31,992 nucleotides of DNA, from the IMG/VR virus record IMGVR_UViG_3300034198_003105, positions 1 to 31,992 of that record. One strand, written 5' to 3'. This stretch comes from a virus. A model generated the notes under the pieces. That model ran no database searches. It saw only the letters and a program-made list of their open reading frames with translations, and had not been told where the DNA came from. The position numbers were made by a program, and so were the translations under genes. Positions 1-6,913 of this stretch are shown here, in pieces; the first letter of the stretch is position 1, and each line of letters starts with the position of its first letter.

Positions 1-377
1 CCATCATCATCAACGGCTTGCAAAGATAAAAGCGATTGTAATGTTCCCCTTCGGAAATAAGTAACCGCGGAAAGTATTTTTTGGGGATCTGTAATCAATG
101 GCAATCTCATAAAAGATTCAATCATTTCCCCGGAATCAATATCAATGATTTGAGTAGTTACAACATCATCTTTAATTGGCTGTAATAATACAAGGCCATT
201 TTCCCAAAGTAATGGTTCAACTGTTTCAAGCAATGCATTGATATCGGCATAACTCTTTTTAAAGTGGGGATTGGTTGCGTTCTTTTGAACTTTACCGATT
301 AATTGTTTCGCGGCATGAAGCTTCGCGTAAATTCCTTTTGGAGCGGTTGGCTCCGGTGTTTGTGTTGTTGTTTTCAT
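1..377 (-). CDS. erf: ERF-family single-strand annealing protein (3' end outside window)
   Basis: Partial gene: ATG at 375-377, still open at base 1, so about 125 N-terminal residues are visible. ERF proteins (P22 Erf type) anneal complementary single strands in phage recombination and end repair. The sequence shows the two family hallmarks: an NPHFKKSYADINALLE segment near residues 37-52, followed by a start-of-sheet LLWENGLVLLQP, and then TYFRRGTLQSLLSLQAVDDDG at the left edge, matching the family's Y-x-RR...L...DDDG block. It is the last visible gene of the early operon, after the VRR-NUC gene, with its own promoter candidate in the 39-base gap. An annealing protein next to nucleases and an SSB-like protein makes a complete recombination set. 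The C-terminal part is missing, so domain completeness cannot be judged. Confidence 0.85.
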   Translation of the reverse strand, partial: MKTTTQTPEPTAPKGIYAKLHAAKQLIGKVQKNATNPHFKKSYADINALLETVEPLLWENGLVLLQPIKDDVVTTQIIDIDSGEMIESFMRLPLITDPQKILSAVTYFRRGTLQSLLSLQAVDDD

Positions 378-403
378 CTTGTTGTTTTTAGTTGTTTATT
401 TTG

Positions 404-433
404 TAAAGTTAATCATTTATTTTAAATATGCAA
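404..433 (-). promoter_or_regulatory. Promoter candidate for the ERF gene
   Basis: Read on the minus strand, TTG (431-433) is followed after 19 bases by TAACTTTA (404-411), close to the Bacteroidota TTTG / TAnnTTTG promoter. It lies 27 bases before the ERF start and overlaps the last codons of the upstream gene. Its core is nearly identical to the stronger promoter at 6881-6913: both have TTGCATAT, an A/T tract, then AAATGATTA and CTTT. The last base of the -7 element is A instead of G, so it may be weaker. Confidence 0.5.
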
Positions 434-881
434 GTAAATTTTTGTAAAAAAGTATAAAAGAATCAAAATCTTTTGCGATATAATAAATTCCCCCGGCGCT
501 TTCAACCGATTCTTGATATTGTTTTTGAACTTCGGATTGTTTATCCTTGCCAAATTTTACTTCAATCTTTACGGAACGCCCCTGGATGATTGCGGAAATA
601 TCCGCGGATCCCTTGGTTCCGGTGCTTGGTGTAAACATCCCCTTCAATTGGCGGGTATTTTCCCCGACTTTAATTTTTTTACCTTCGCGATAAATTCCCA
701 TTGTGTTGATTCGTTCGGCTTGGCAATTTGAGTAATTCAAGAACTTAATAATACATTTGGTCAATGCATTGGTTGAATTATCATTGTAATCTTCGGGAAC
801 AATATACGGATTGCTTGGATATTTATTTTTAAGATATTCAAACTCCAGGGCTTTGAGCAATGCTTTGTTTTCTTTATTCAT
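417..881 (-). CDS. VRR-NUC domain nuclease
   Basis: 154 residues. VRR-NUC domains are PD-(D/E)XK nucleases, often Holliday-junction resolvases or flap nucleases in phage recombination modules. The C-terminal half carries the pattern: KGSADISAII (G-x-x-D, D about residue 94) then VKIEVKFGKDKQSEVQKQYQ with E-x-K about residues 107-109 and the conserved Q, and a following GGIYYIAKDFDSF. The N-terminal 80 residues are not recognised. It starts with ATG inside the end of the preceding nuclease gene (8-base overlap), so it is translationally coupled. The position between a nuclease and ERF supports a role in processing recombination intermediates. Substrate and cleavage mode are inferred only. Confidence 0.75.
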   Translation of the reverse strand: MNKENKALLKALEFEYLKNKYPSNPYIVPEDYNDNSTNALTKCIIKFLNYSNCQAERINTMGIYREGKKIKVGENTRQLKGMFTPSTGTKGSADISAIIQGRSVKIEVKFGKDKQSEVQKQYQESVESAGGIYYIAKDFDSFILFYKNLLAYLK

Positions 882-1359
882 GATTCAATTGTTTTAATTG
901 TGAAATTGTCATTGTCATTGTATCGCATTTATAAGTAAAATCATTTTCCTTTTCTCCTTCCAGATGCAAAACAGCATTATCAAAGAAATCTTTTTTTGAA
1001 ACATAACCATTAATAAAAACTTTTGTAAAGTCATTCATTACAGAAATGAAGCAATAGTAATCGCATTTTTGCCGTAAGTTATGAGAAGATAAATTGCAAT
1101 GATGCAACAACCTTGGAACCGTATTCACGCGCATTGCTTTAACTTCAATCTTCTTATTGGTTAAAATAAAATCATAATCATAATGCTTCGCATGAATTAT
1201 ATCTTTGCCAATTGACGAAAAGTAATCAAAGAAACATATTTCGGCAATTGCCCCGGCTGCGGATCCATCGCCTTGAGTTATCGAATTATCTAAAATTCCA
1301 AAATCGTAAAGAGTTTTTGCTCTTTTTAATTGGTCTAAACTTGGAGTTATTGTAATCAT
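874..1359 (-). CDS. PD-(D/E)XK endonuclease-like protein
   Basis: 161 residues, no exact family recognised. The fold signature of restriction-type nucleases is visible: an acidic residue in a helix (GAIAEICFFDYF, E40), then YDYDFIL (D63) and KKIEVKAM (E72, K74), the D...E-x-K arrangement. The rest is a conserved-looking alpha/beta domain with no other motif. Its ATG overlaps the stop of the aminotransferase gene by ATGA, and its end overlaps the VRR-NUC gene, so three genes are coupled. It could be a second resolvase, a host-DNA degrading enzyme or a nicking enzyme; the motif supports nuclease chemistry but not the target. Confidence 0.6.
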   Translation of the reverse strand: MITITPSLDQLKRAKTLYDFGILDNSITQGDGSAAGAIAEICFFDYFSSIGKDIIHAKHYDYDFILTNKKIEVKAMRVNTVPRLLHHCNLSSHNLRQKCDYYCFISVMNDFTKVFINGYVSKKDFFDNAVLHLEGEKENDFTYKCDTMTMTISQLKQLNHE

Positions 1360-2567
1360 GTTGTTTGTTTTTTAATTGAAAAAATTATTACTTGTATTAT
1401 TGTTTGAATTTGTTCATCCGTTAAATCAAAATAAACTGGCAAAGAAATTTCATTTTGATATTTATTCCAAGTTTCCGGATAATTTATTATTTTATAACCG
1501 CGCTTTTTATATGCTGTTAAAATTGGAAGCGGTAAAAAATGAACGTTAACCGAAACATTTTGATTGAAGATTTCATCAATTATTTTATCTCTCATTGATT
1601 CATCTATTCCTTTTATCCTTAATTGATAAAGATGAAAGCTGCTAATTTTATCTTGAGTTGTATGCAATGGAAGCATTGCCCAATCATATTTTGAAAATGC
1701 TTTATCATAAAGTTCAAATATTTCTTTACGGCGCGTTAAATTTTCTTCGTAGCGTTCCAATTCAACCAAGCCAATTGATGCTTGTAAATCAGTCATATTG
1801 CATTTAAAACCGGGATGAATAACATCATAACGCCAATTTCCTTTTTGGCTTTTGGATAATGCATCTTTATTTTGGCCATGCAAAATCATTTCGCAAAACT
1901 CTTTATAAATTTTATCATGATCAAATCTCTTTGGTAAATCAAAACAAAGCGCCCCGCCTTCGGCGGTTGTTAAATTTTTAACGGCATGAAATGAAAAGCT
2001 TGTTATATCGGTTAAACTTCCGGCGCGTTTATTATTGAACAAAGCTCCAAAACTATGCGCGGCATCGCTTATTATTAAAATACGGCCAAGTTGTTTTTGC
2101 AAAGATGAACTTGGATTGAATTGTTGCTTTATTAATTTCTCTTTAACTAATTTATTTACTGCAATATAATCGCAAGGAAATCCGGCAATATCAACCAGGA
2201 TAATTGCTTTTGTTCTTGGCGTTATTGCTTTACGAATTTCATCAATAGAAATATTAAAATCATCTTGATTAATATCAACCATTATTGGCTTGGCTCCAGA
2301 ATGAATAATAACGTTTGCGGTTGCGCAATAAGTATATGCCGGCAATATAATCTCATCGCCTTCTTTTATTCCCCAGTAATTCAAAAGAACTTGAACGCCA
2401 TTTGTCCAGGAATTTACGGCAACGGTTGTTTTGCATCCGGTATATTCGGTTATTTTCTTTTCAAAAAGTTTTGTTTTATGGCCGGTAGTAATCCATTTGC
2501 TTTGCAAAGTTTTTACAACCTCATCAATAATTTTATCATCAATTCTTGGAATAAAAAAAGGAATCAT
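1356..2567 (-). CDS. DegT/DnrJ/EryC1/StrS-type sugar aminotransferase
   Basis: 403 residues, full length for the family. These are PLP enzymes that add an amino group to nucleotide-linked keto-sugars. Visible features: substrate loop SKWITTGHKTKLFE (23-36), ILPAYTYCATAN (74-85), the PLP-contacting aspartate in ISDAAHSFG (D168), and the Schiff-base lysine in SFHAVKNLTTAEGG (K197). A charged stretch around residues 138-160 separates the two halves of the cofactor site and looks like a family insert. The gene is coupled on both sides by 4-base ATGA overlaps, upstream to the primase-helicase and downstream to a nuclease, so it belongs to the replication operon rather than to an obvious sugar cluster. 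No dehydratase or other nucleotide-sugar enzyme is next to it; the substrate is unknown. Confidence 0.88.
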   Translation of the reverse strand: MIPFFIPRIDDKIIDEVVKTLQSKWITTGHKTKLFEKKITEYTGCKTTVAVNSWTNGVQVLLNYWGIKEGDEIILPAYTYCATANVIIHSGAKPIMVDINQDDFNISIDEIRKAITPRTKAIILVDIAGFPCDYIAVNKLVKEKLIKQQFNPSSSLQKQLGRILIISDAAHSFGALFNNKRAGSLTDITSFSFHAVKNLTTAEGGALCFDLPKRFDHDKIYKEFCEMILHGQNKDALSKSQKGNWRYDVIHPGFKCNMTDLQASIGLVELERYEENLTRRKEIFELYDKAFSKYDWAMLPLHTTQDKISSFHLYQLRIKGIDESMRDKIIDEIFNQNVSVNVHFLPLPILTAYKKRGYKIINYPETWNKYQNEISLPVYFDLTDEQIQTIIQVIIFSIKKQTT

Positions 2568-4966
2568 AAGTTCATTGCTTTAGTTGTTAATTCATCCCAA
2601 ACATCCCCGGCTTTCGGAGCGTTGAAATTTTCAATTCTAAAATAGCGCCCGGAACTGTTCCGGCCTTTTGTTAATTTTAGTTTGTTAAACTTGGCATATT
2701 CTCCAACCCACTTTAAAAATCTTCGCGCTTCAAGATCCTTCCATCCCGCTGTTTCATTCTTGAACATCTCAAGATAAGAGTTGTTAAATATAAATTCATC
2801 AATCTTTATTGGATTATCATTCACAAAATCATAAAAATCTTTTGATGTTGCTTGGATAAATCTCTTTGCTTCGGCATTTATTGAAACCGATTTAAGCAAT
2901 CCATTCTTTAAGAAGCTTTGCAAGTTGTGAATCATATAATTGTCAAATTTTAACCAGTCAATTTCAGTCCATGAATCAAATAATAACCGGCCATAAATAT
3001 CAAGCGGGGATCTTTGCGCATTAAAGTATTGAAAGAACTCCAGTTCGTGCCTTCTTCGATCATGAGATGAACCGGCGCCAGCAATAACATAATTGGTTGT
3101 TAAAACTATTTTCGGAGAACGCTCAAATGGAATAAAGATTTCATCCTTGTTTTTTCTGTTTACTGTTATGCCTTCGGAAATCAAAGAGAATAAATCTTCA
3201 AAAACAAAATTTTTCTTTACATCATCCAGCGCCAAAATTTGAGAATCCAAATTAACTCTTTGATAAACAAAATCGCCTTTCAAGTTGAAAGCTTTGCCAT
3301 CAATTTTTACAATTTTTCGAAGGTATCCGAGCGCGGTTAACATCAAGGATTTACCGGAACCGCCGTTTGCATTATCATCAATTTCTTGATCATTAAAGAT
3401 AATTGCCTTTTGATCTGTTTTATCTTTAAAAGTATGCAATAAATATCCAAGTGTTGTTTCAAGCGAAGCGGTACGGTTTTCATCTTCATTGCTTACTTTA
3501 TAAACAAGATCCTTGAAATCATTATCAAAGGAATCAAGCTTCGTAAAATCCCGGCCAATTATTTGATTTTCCCAAATGTATCCATTAACATCAATGTAAC
3601 TTTGCAAAACAACTTCTTTCTTGGTTATTTTAGCAACTCCATTTTTAAAGGGGATAAAAGAACAATCAATCGTATCTTGAAGCATCTTTAATGCAATTGA
3701 ATCAATCATATTTAAATGATTCTCATTGAATAGATAAGTTGATTTCGAGCAATAGTTCCAAACTTTTATTTCTCCTTTGCTTAAAAGAAAGGTTAAAACA
3801 AAATCTTTTATTTGATCCGTTGAACTTAACCGAACTTTATTTTCTTGAACGCGCACAAAAGTTGGCTTTTCGGCATTTTCCGGATAATACTTATTGAATC
3901 CATTCTTAACCAAAAACTCCGAATATTTCATCGGTTCGATGCTTATTGTTTCAACTCCTTTTTTTATTTCTATTTGCCAAAATACATCTTCGGTTGTTGC
4001 AAGTTCATCTTTAACATCATTAATTATCGAATCATCAACATTCAATTGTTTCTTTATATCTCGCGGATTGATGCCTTGCTTCAATTTATTCTTTACTTTA
4101 ACAACAAGCTCCGTATTCTCAAAGTATTTGATTCCTTGGTTTGCTTTCTTATAAGCGGATTTAACTGTTTGTATTAATTCGCCTTGTGTGAAGCCAGGGG
4201 AAACAAATTGATTTTGCAAATAATATTCGGCAGCATCTTTGGAAATATTGTATTCACAAAAACAAGCTGCAACTTTAAAAACATATTGGTTCCGGGAACC
4301 TTCGGAAAAAGTACATCCAAAATCGAACTTCATTATCCGTTCAATTATTTTATCTTCATCATTTAAGATACAAACCGGGGCTTTATCATGGAAATCAAAT
4401 CCTTTTTCTTGGTCGATTTGAGTAAACTCATCGCAAAATTCATTGATGTAAGCATCTGGATCATATGATTCAAAACAAACCCGGGAAACATTGCAGCTCG
4501 TTGGATCAAAATAATCCGAATTAAAGAACTTTTGAAATGCTTGGAACCTTCTTTTGTGTTCATCCTTGGTTGATTTGGGTATTTTAATAACCACTTTCAA
4601 ACCTTTGCCCCCTGGCGATGTAAATAATAAATAAACAAAGGGGCAATTTTGTAATTTTTGCCTTTCTTCATTCATTGTTTGTTCATCTGGATAATCATCG
4701 AAATCCAAAACACAAAGCCCGGAATGTTGAATCAATCCATTATCATTGCGCTCATTAAATTGGCCGTTGAACATTATCGCAAGCAACGAATTTTTCAAGT
4801 TTCGATGTTGCTCGGATGTTTCATCTAAATTTCTCAACCTTTCAATCTTTTTATTTAGATCGGAATAGCCATTTTTAATGCGCTCAAAGACTTCAAGCAC
4901 TGTTAATGAGTAAGGAGTTTCTTTTGCGTTAAATAAGCTCTTGAATACGCTAACTTTTGGAATCAT
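2564..4966 (-). CDS. Primase-helicase with VirE-N/BT4734-like and SF3-type helicase domains
   Basis: 800 residues. The N-terminal part resembles the VirE-N/BT4734-like domain: RNLKNSLLAIMFNGQF (55-70), LCVLDFDDY with D88/D90/D91, and TSPGGKGLK (116-124), a primase-like acidic centre. The middle (about 200-280) looks like a PriCT-type helical linker. The C-terminal part is a superfamily 3-like helicase: Walker A NGGSGKS (534-540), Walker B ILALDDV (577-583), a VLTTN sensor (621-625) and an arginine cluster SHDRRRHE (634-641). Together these would prime and unwind phage DNA. It directly follows the iteron cluster and the DnaA-like gene, and its stop overlaps the aminotransferase start. Domain roles come from family knowledge; activity is inferred. 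Confidence 0.85.
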   Translation of the reverse strand: MIPKVSVFKSLFNAKETPYSLTVLEVFERIKNGYSDLNKKIERLRNLDETSEQHRNLKNSLLAIMFNGQFNERNDNGLIQHSGLCVLDFDDYPDEQTMNEERQKLQNCPFVYLLFTSPGGKGLKVVIKIPKSTKDEHKRRFQAFQKFFNSDYFDPTSCNVSRVCFESYDPDAYINEFCDEFTQIDQEKGFDFHDKAPVCILNDEDKIIERIMKFDFGCTFSEGSRNQYVFKVAACFCEYNISKDAAEYYLQNQFVSPGFTQGELIQTVKSAYKKANQGIKYFENTELVVKVKNKLKQGINPRDIKKQLNVDDSIINDVKDELATTEDVFWQIEIKKGVETISIEPMKYSEFLVKNGFNKYYPENAEKPTFVRVQENKVRLSSTDQIKDFVLTFLLSKGEIKVWNYCSKSTYLFNENHLNMIDSIALKMLQDTIDCSFIPFKNGVAKITKKEVVLQSYIDVNGYIWENQIIGRDFTKLDSFDNDFKDLVYKVSNEDENRTASLETTLGYLLHTFKDKTDQKAIIFNDQEIDDNANGGSGKSLMLTALGYLRKIVKIDGKAFNLKGDFVYQRVNLDSQILALDDVKKNFVFEDLFSLISEGITVNRKNKDEIFIPFERSPKIVLTTNYVIAGAGSSHDRRRHELEFFQYFNAQRSPLDIYGRLLFDSWTEIDWLKFDNYMIHNLQSFLKNGLLKSVSINAEAKRFIQATSKDFYDFVNDNPIKIDEFIFNNSYLEMFKNETAGWKDLEARRFLKWVGEYAKFNKLKLTKGRNSSGRYFRIENFNAPKAGDVWDELTTKAMNL

Positions 4967-5010
4967 AAGTTGTCTGTTTTTTGTATATATGTAAAAAAGG
5001 GGCTAAAATC

Positions 5011-5276
5011 ATGACAATAAATGACGATAATCGGGGAATATTCCACATAAAAAAATTTATCGTCATGGCTGTATCGTAATGCTGTTATGCGATTGCTCAA
5101 AGTCATGACGATATGACGATAAAATTTCAAAAATTTTGAGCCAATTCCGCACTTTTTAAAAATAAGGGTAACTCTCATATAAAATTTATCGTCATTGTCA
5201 TGAAATCGGCTACTTTGCAACAAGCATATGGCTTTAAGGCCATGACGCTATTTTTTTTATCGTCATTCATTGTCAT
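5011..5276 (-). repeat. Iteron cluster, probable replication origin
   Basis: The 8-mer ATGACGAT occurs six times exactly in both orientations: plus at 5021-5028, 5105-5112 and 5113-5120 (the last two in tandem), minus at 5059-5066, 5188-5195 and 5259-5266. Four one-mismatch copies are also present: 5011-5018, 5194-5201, 5242-5249 and 5269-5276. All lie in about 270 bases between a DnaA-domain-IV-like gene and the primase-helicase. Such clustered short repeats beside an initiator-like gene are the classic layout of a phage or plasmid origin. The stretch is AT-rich with A and T runs. An 86-codon reading frame crosses it on the minus strand but is probably not a gene. Confidence 0.65.
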
Positions 5277-5636
5277 TCAATAAATGTTTTTATTAATCAA
5301 AGTCTTAAGTTTATTAAGTTCCTTCATGTTTTTGCAATCAATTACTTGTTTTTGCAATGGCTTGTAATATTTCTCAAATGGAAATTCTTCGCGAAGCTTC
5401 AAGGTGCAATATAAATAAAGTTCATCTTGTTGTTTCATCCAATTATGATGGCAATCAATTCCATGAATAACGCTTGCATGATGCTTGTTAAACATTAATC
5501 CAATATGTTGGAACGGCATCCCCTGGGTACGCAACAAAGCGTAAAGATAATATCTTTGATAAGTTATTGCAAAGTTTCTGTTCGGAACATCAAGTTCATT
5601 TTCTTGAATGTACTCTTTAATCATATCTAAATTCAT
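5277..5636 (-). CDS. DnaA domain IV-like DNA-binding protein
   Basis: 119 residues. Residues about 25-65 resemble the C-terminal DNA-binding domain of DnaA: RYYLYALLRTQG, then the helix-turn-helix MPFQHIGLMFNKHHASVIHG, comparable to the DnaA signature IG..FG.DHSTV.HA. The AAA+ ATPase part of DnaA is absent, so this is a free-standing origin-binding or DnaA-competing protein. Its gene ends exactly at the last iteron of the neighbouring repeat cluster, which strongly suggests that it binds those repeats. The ATG at 5634-5636 follows an A-rich tract. It could alternatively be a transcription regulator; origin binding is inferred from family and position. Confidence 0.7.
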   Translation of the reverse strand: MNLDMIKEYIQENELDVPNRNFAITYQRYYLYALLRTQGMPFQHIGLMFNKHHASVIHGIDCHHNWMKQQDELYLYCTLKLREEFPFEKYYKPLQKQVIDCKNMKELNKLKTLINKNIY

Positions 5637-5642
5637 AATTTG

Positions 5643-5675
5643 TAAAGTTTATTTGCTGTTATTTGTAAGATCAAA
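5643..5675 (-). promoter_or_regulatory. Weak promoter candidate before the DnaA-like gene
   Basis: On the minus strand TTTG (5672-5675) is followed after 20 bases by TAAACTTTA (5643-5651), one base longer than the TAnnTTTG element. It sits seven bases before the start at 5636, in a 120-base gap after the last small gene. The fit is imperfect and nothing else in 5676-5756 stands out. Confidence 0.3.
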
Positions 5676-5756
5676 TCGAATCATATAATAGCTAAATTGT
5701 TTCAAAATAGCCATAAATGTCTAATATGTTAGTTAATTTGTCTTTGTGAAATTATA

Positions 5757-5900
5757 TCATTTATCTTCATTGATTGCTTTTAAATATTTAAGATATAAAT
5801 CAAGGTTAAAATTCGTTGAAATTTCATGATGCCATCTTCGGCGGCTCCAAAACTGGAGTATTGCTGCAAAGGTTGGTTGATTTTTATTGGTTGTTTTCAT
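5757..5900 (-). CDS. Small hypothetical protein, 47 residues
   Basis: Reading frame from ATG 5898-5900 to TGA 5757-5759. The product starts MKTTNKNQPTFAAILQF and continues with a strongly basic, Trp/His-containing WSRRRWHHE segment (residues 18-26) and a helical LDLYLKYLKAINEDK end. The frame overlaps the end of the acidic 105-residue gene by 17 bases, continuing the chain of coupled small early genes. No family recognised. The RRRWHH patch could contact nucleic acid. The amino acid composition looks coding, but a chance frame is possible. Confidence 0.45.
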   Translation of the reverse strand: MKTTNKNQPTFAAILQFWSRRRWHHEISTNFNLDLYLKYLKAINEDK

Positions 5901-6201
5901 GATAAAATTCTTTTTCCATTAATAATTGTTGTTCGTAACCGTATTCATTTGGCCAATTTTCAACTCTTTCAATAACCATTTCGGCAAGTTCTTTGGAAAG
6001 CTCGCGATCTGGGAATATTTGCCTTTCAACTCCTTTGAATTTTTGAGTTAAATAGATATGTTCAATTTTGCAAATTACATCATCATCATGTTCTTCTTCT
6101 TCAAAATGAAAATAAACTTGTGCTTCAAATTCAATTTCATCATCCATGCAAAGCCAAGTAATGGTTGCGCAATAATCTTCGATTTCTATTTCTTTATTCA
6201 T
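5884..6201 (-). CDS. Highly acidic early protein, 105 residues
   Basis: Not recognised. About 30 of 105 residues are Asp or Glu against about ten Lys/Arg, with a dense run FEEEEHDDD near residues 33-41. Alternating EIEIEDYCATITWLC and EFEAQVYFHF segments suggest beta strands at the N-terminus, followed by a helical ELSKELAEMVIERVENW. ATG at 6199-6201 overlaps the stop of the preceding 72-residue gene (ATGA), so it is coupled within the early operon. Early acidic phage proteins are sometimes DNA mimics or host-enzyme inhibitors, but nothing specific shows this here. Confidence 0.7.
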   Translation of the reverse strand: MNKEIEIEDYCATITWLCMDDEIEFEAQVYFHFEEEEHDDDVICKIEHIYLTQKFKGVERQIFPDRELSKELAEMVIERVENWPNEYGYEQQLLMEKEFYHENNQ

Positions 6202-6416
6202 GACACAAATTTTTCATCGTAGAATTTTTTTGCCAATTCCCTTGAATTTACATCTTGATCTTCAATTAAACGGCCATCATAAAAACCCATTTGATAAGCA
6301 TAATAAATAGATTGTTTTTGATAAGCTTGTAAGCTTGCGATTTGTACGGCATCCAGTTTAATTCCATTTTCTTCAAATAGATCGATGCATAATTGTAATG
6401 TTGTTTCTTGTTTCAT
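6198..6416 (-). CDS. Small hypothetical early protein, 72 residues
   Basis: Not recognised. The product is mostly helical by composition, with TLQLCIDLFEENGIKLDA, then a YQKQSIYYAYQMGFYDG segment rich in Tyr and Gln and a RELAKKFYDEKF end. Start ATG 6414-6416 and stop both overlap neighbours by four bases, which argues strongly that it is a real gene in the early operon. Many Bacteroidota phages carry similar short proteins with a QxxxxYxxGxxDG-type segment; function unknown. Confidence 0.7.
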   Translation of the reverse strand: MKQETTLQLCIDLFEENGIKLDAVQIASLQAYQKQSIYYAYQMGFYDGRLIEDQDVNSRELAKKFYDEKFVS

Positions 6417-6565
6417 TGTTTTTCGATTTTTATTATTAAATTATCATTCTTTTGAATTAATATTTTTACATGATTCTCATCATATGCTTCAACAATCCTT
6501 GTTTGGATTACAAGCGGGGAACCTGGTCGCAACCAAGTTTTGAAAGTTGCTTTGTATTTAAACAT
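6413..6565 (-). CDS. Small hypothetical early protein, 50 residues
   Basis: Start chosen at ATG 6563-6565, giving MFKYKATFKTWLRPGSPLV. A longer frame to 6655 exists, but its extra part lies inside the preceding 54-residue gene and has an unnatural Lys/Phe-rich composition. The protein looks like a small beta-barrel: KATFKTWLRPGSPLVIQTRIVEAY, then HVKILIQKNDNLIIKIEKQ. It overlaps the upstream stop by eight bases and the downstream ATG by four, so it is translationally coupled. No family recognised. Confidence 0.6.
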   Translation of the reverse strand: MFKYKATFKTWLRPGSPLVIQTRIVEAYDENHVKILIQKNDNLIIKIEKQ

Positions 6566-6722
6566 AATATTCCGGAAAATAATTTTCTTTTTCGCAAATT
6601 TCAATAATGGAGTTTGTAATTTGAACCGCTTTATCAAGCTTTGCTTCGTAAGCAAAAACTTTCATTTCACCGGAATTAATCATTGCGCAAATTACTTGCG
6701 TTAAAATTTGTTCTTTGTTCAT
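6558..6722 (-). CDS. Small hypothetical early protein, 54 residues
   Basis: Frame from ATG 6720-6722 to TAA 6558-6560. The product begins MNKEQILTQVICAMINSGEM, then a helical AYEAKLDKAVQITNSIIEIC and an aromatic end NYFPEYYV. Its ATG shares an ATGA overlap with the stop of the upstream membrane peptide, and its end overlaps the next start by eight bases. This consistent coupling supports it being real although it is under 60 codons. No family recognised; it is likely helical and soluble. Confidence 0.6.
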   Translation of the reverse strand: MNKEQILTQVICAMINSGEMKVFAYEAKLDKAVQITNSIIEICEKENYFPEYYV

Positions 6723-6859
6723 AACGTGTTTTTTAAAAAAGTTAATATTGGAAATAAATTTGTAATGAGAGCAGCAATCAAAATTACTGCAATAAAGATT
6801 TTGGAAAAATAGATTTGATCTTCTCCAATTGGTTTAAAATAGTTAAATAGTTTTTTCAT
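6719..6859 (-). CDS. Small membrane protein, 46 residues, first gene of the early operon
   Basis: Frame from ATG 6857-6859 to TGA 6719-6721. One clear transmembrane helix, roughly residues 18-40 (FSKIFIAVILIAALITNLF), preceded by a short basic MKKLFNYFK head. It lies about 20 bases after the best promoter in the window and so is the first translated early gene. It is coupled to the next gene by ATGA. Small early membrane proteins in phages may act in superinfection exclusion or host takeover, but this one shows no motif. Confidence 0.6.
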   Translation of the reverse strand: MKKLFNYFKPIGEDQIYFSKIFIAVILIAALITNLFPILTFLKNTL

Positions 6860-6880
6860 GGTGTTTGTTATTTGTTTCAA

Positions 6881-6913
6881 CAAAGATAATCATTTAATTT
6901 TCATATATGCAAA
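6881..6913 (-). promoter_or_regulatory. Strong Bacteroidota-type promoter of the early operon
   Basis: On the minus strand TTTG (6910-6913) and TATCTTTG (6881-6888) are separated by 21 bases, an exact match to the Bacteroidota -33 TTTG / -7 TAnnTTTG pattern. Transcription would start near 6875, about 15 bases before the first early gene. The core repeats almost exactly ahead of ERF (404-433). Confidence 0.75.

Noticed and set aside
4963-5223. 86-codon frame overlapping the primase start by ATGA
   Set aside because: It runs through the ATGACGAT repeats, whose translation gives its HDNDDKF/HDDKFF repeats; composition is rich in His, Phe, Tyr and Cys. The overlap with the primase start is the only sign for it, so it is treated as a by-product of the iterons.
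5011-5276. CRISPR-like repeats
   Set aside because: Repeats are 8 bases long, in both orientations and irregularly spaced, without spacers of equal length; the origin-iteron explanation fits better.
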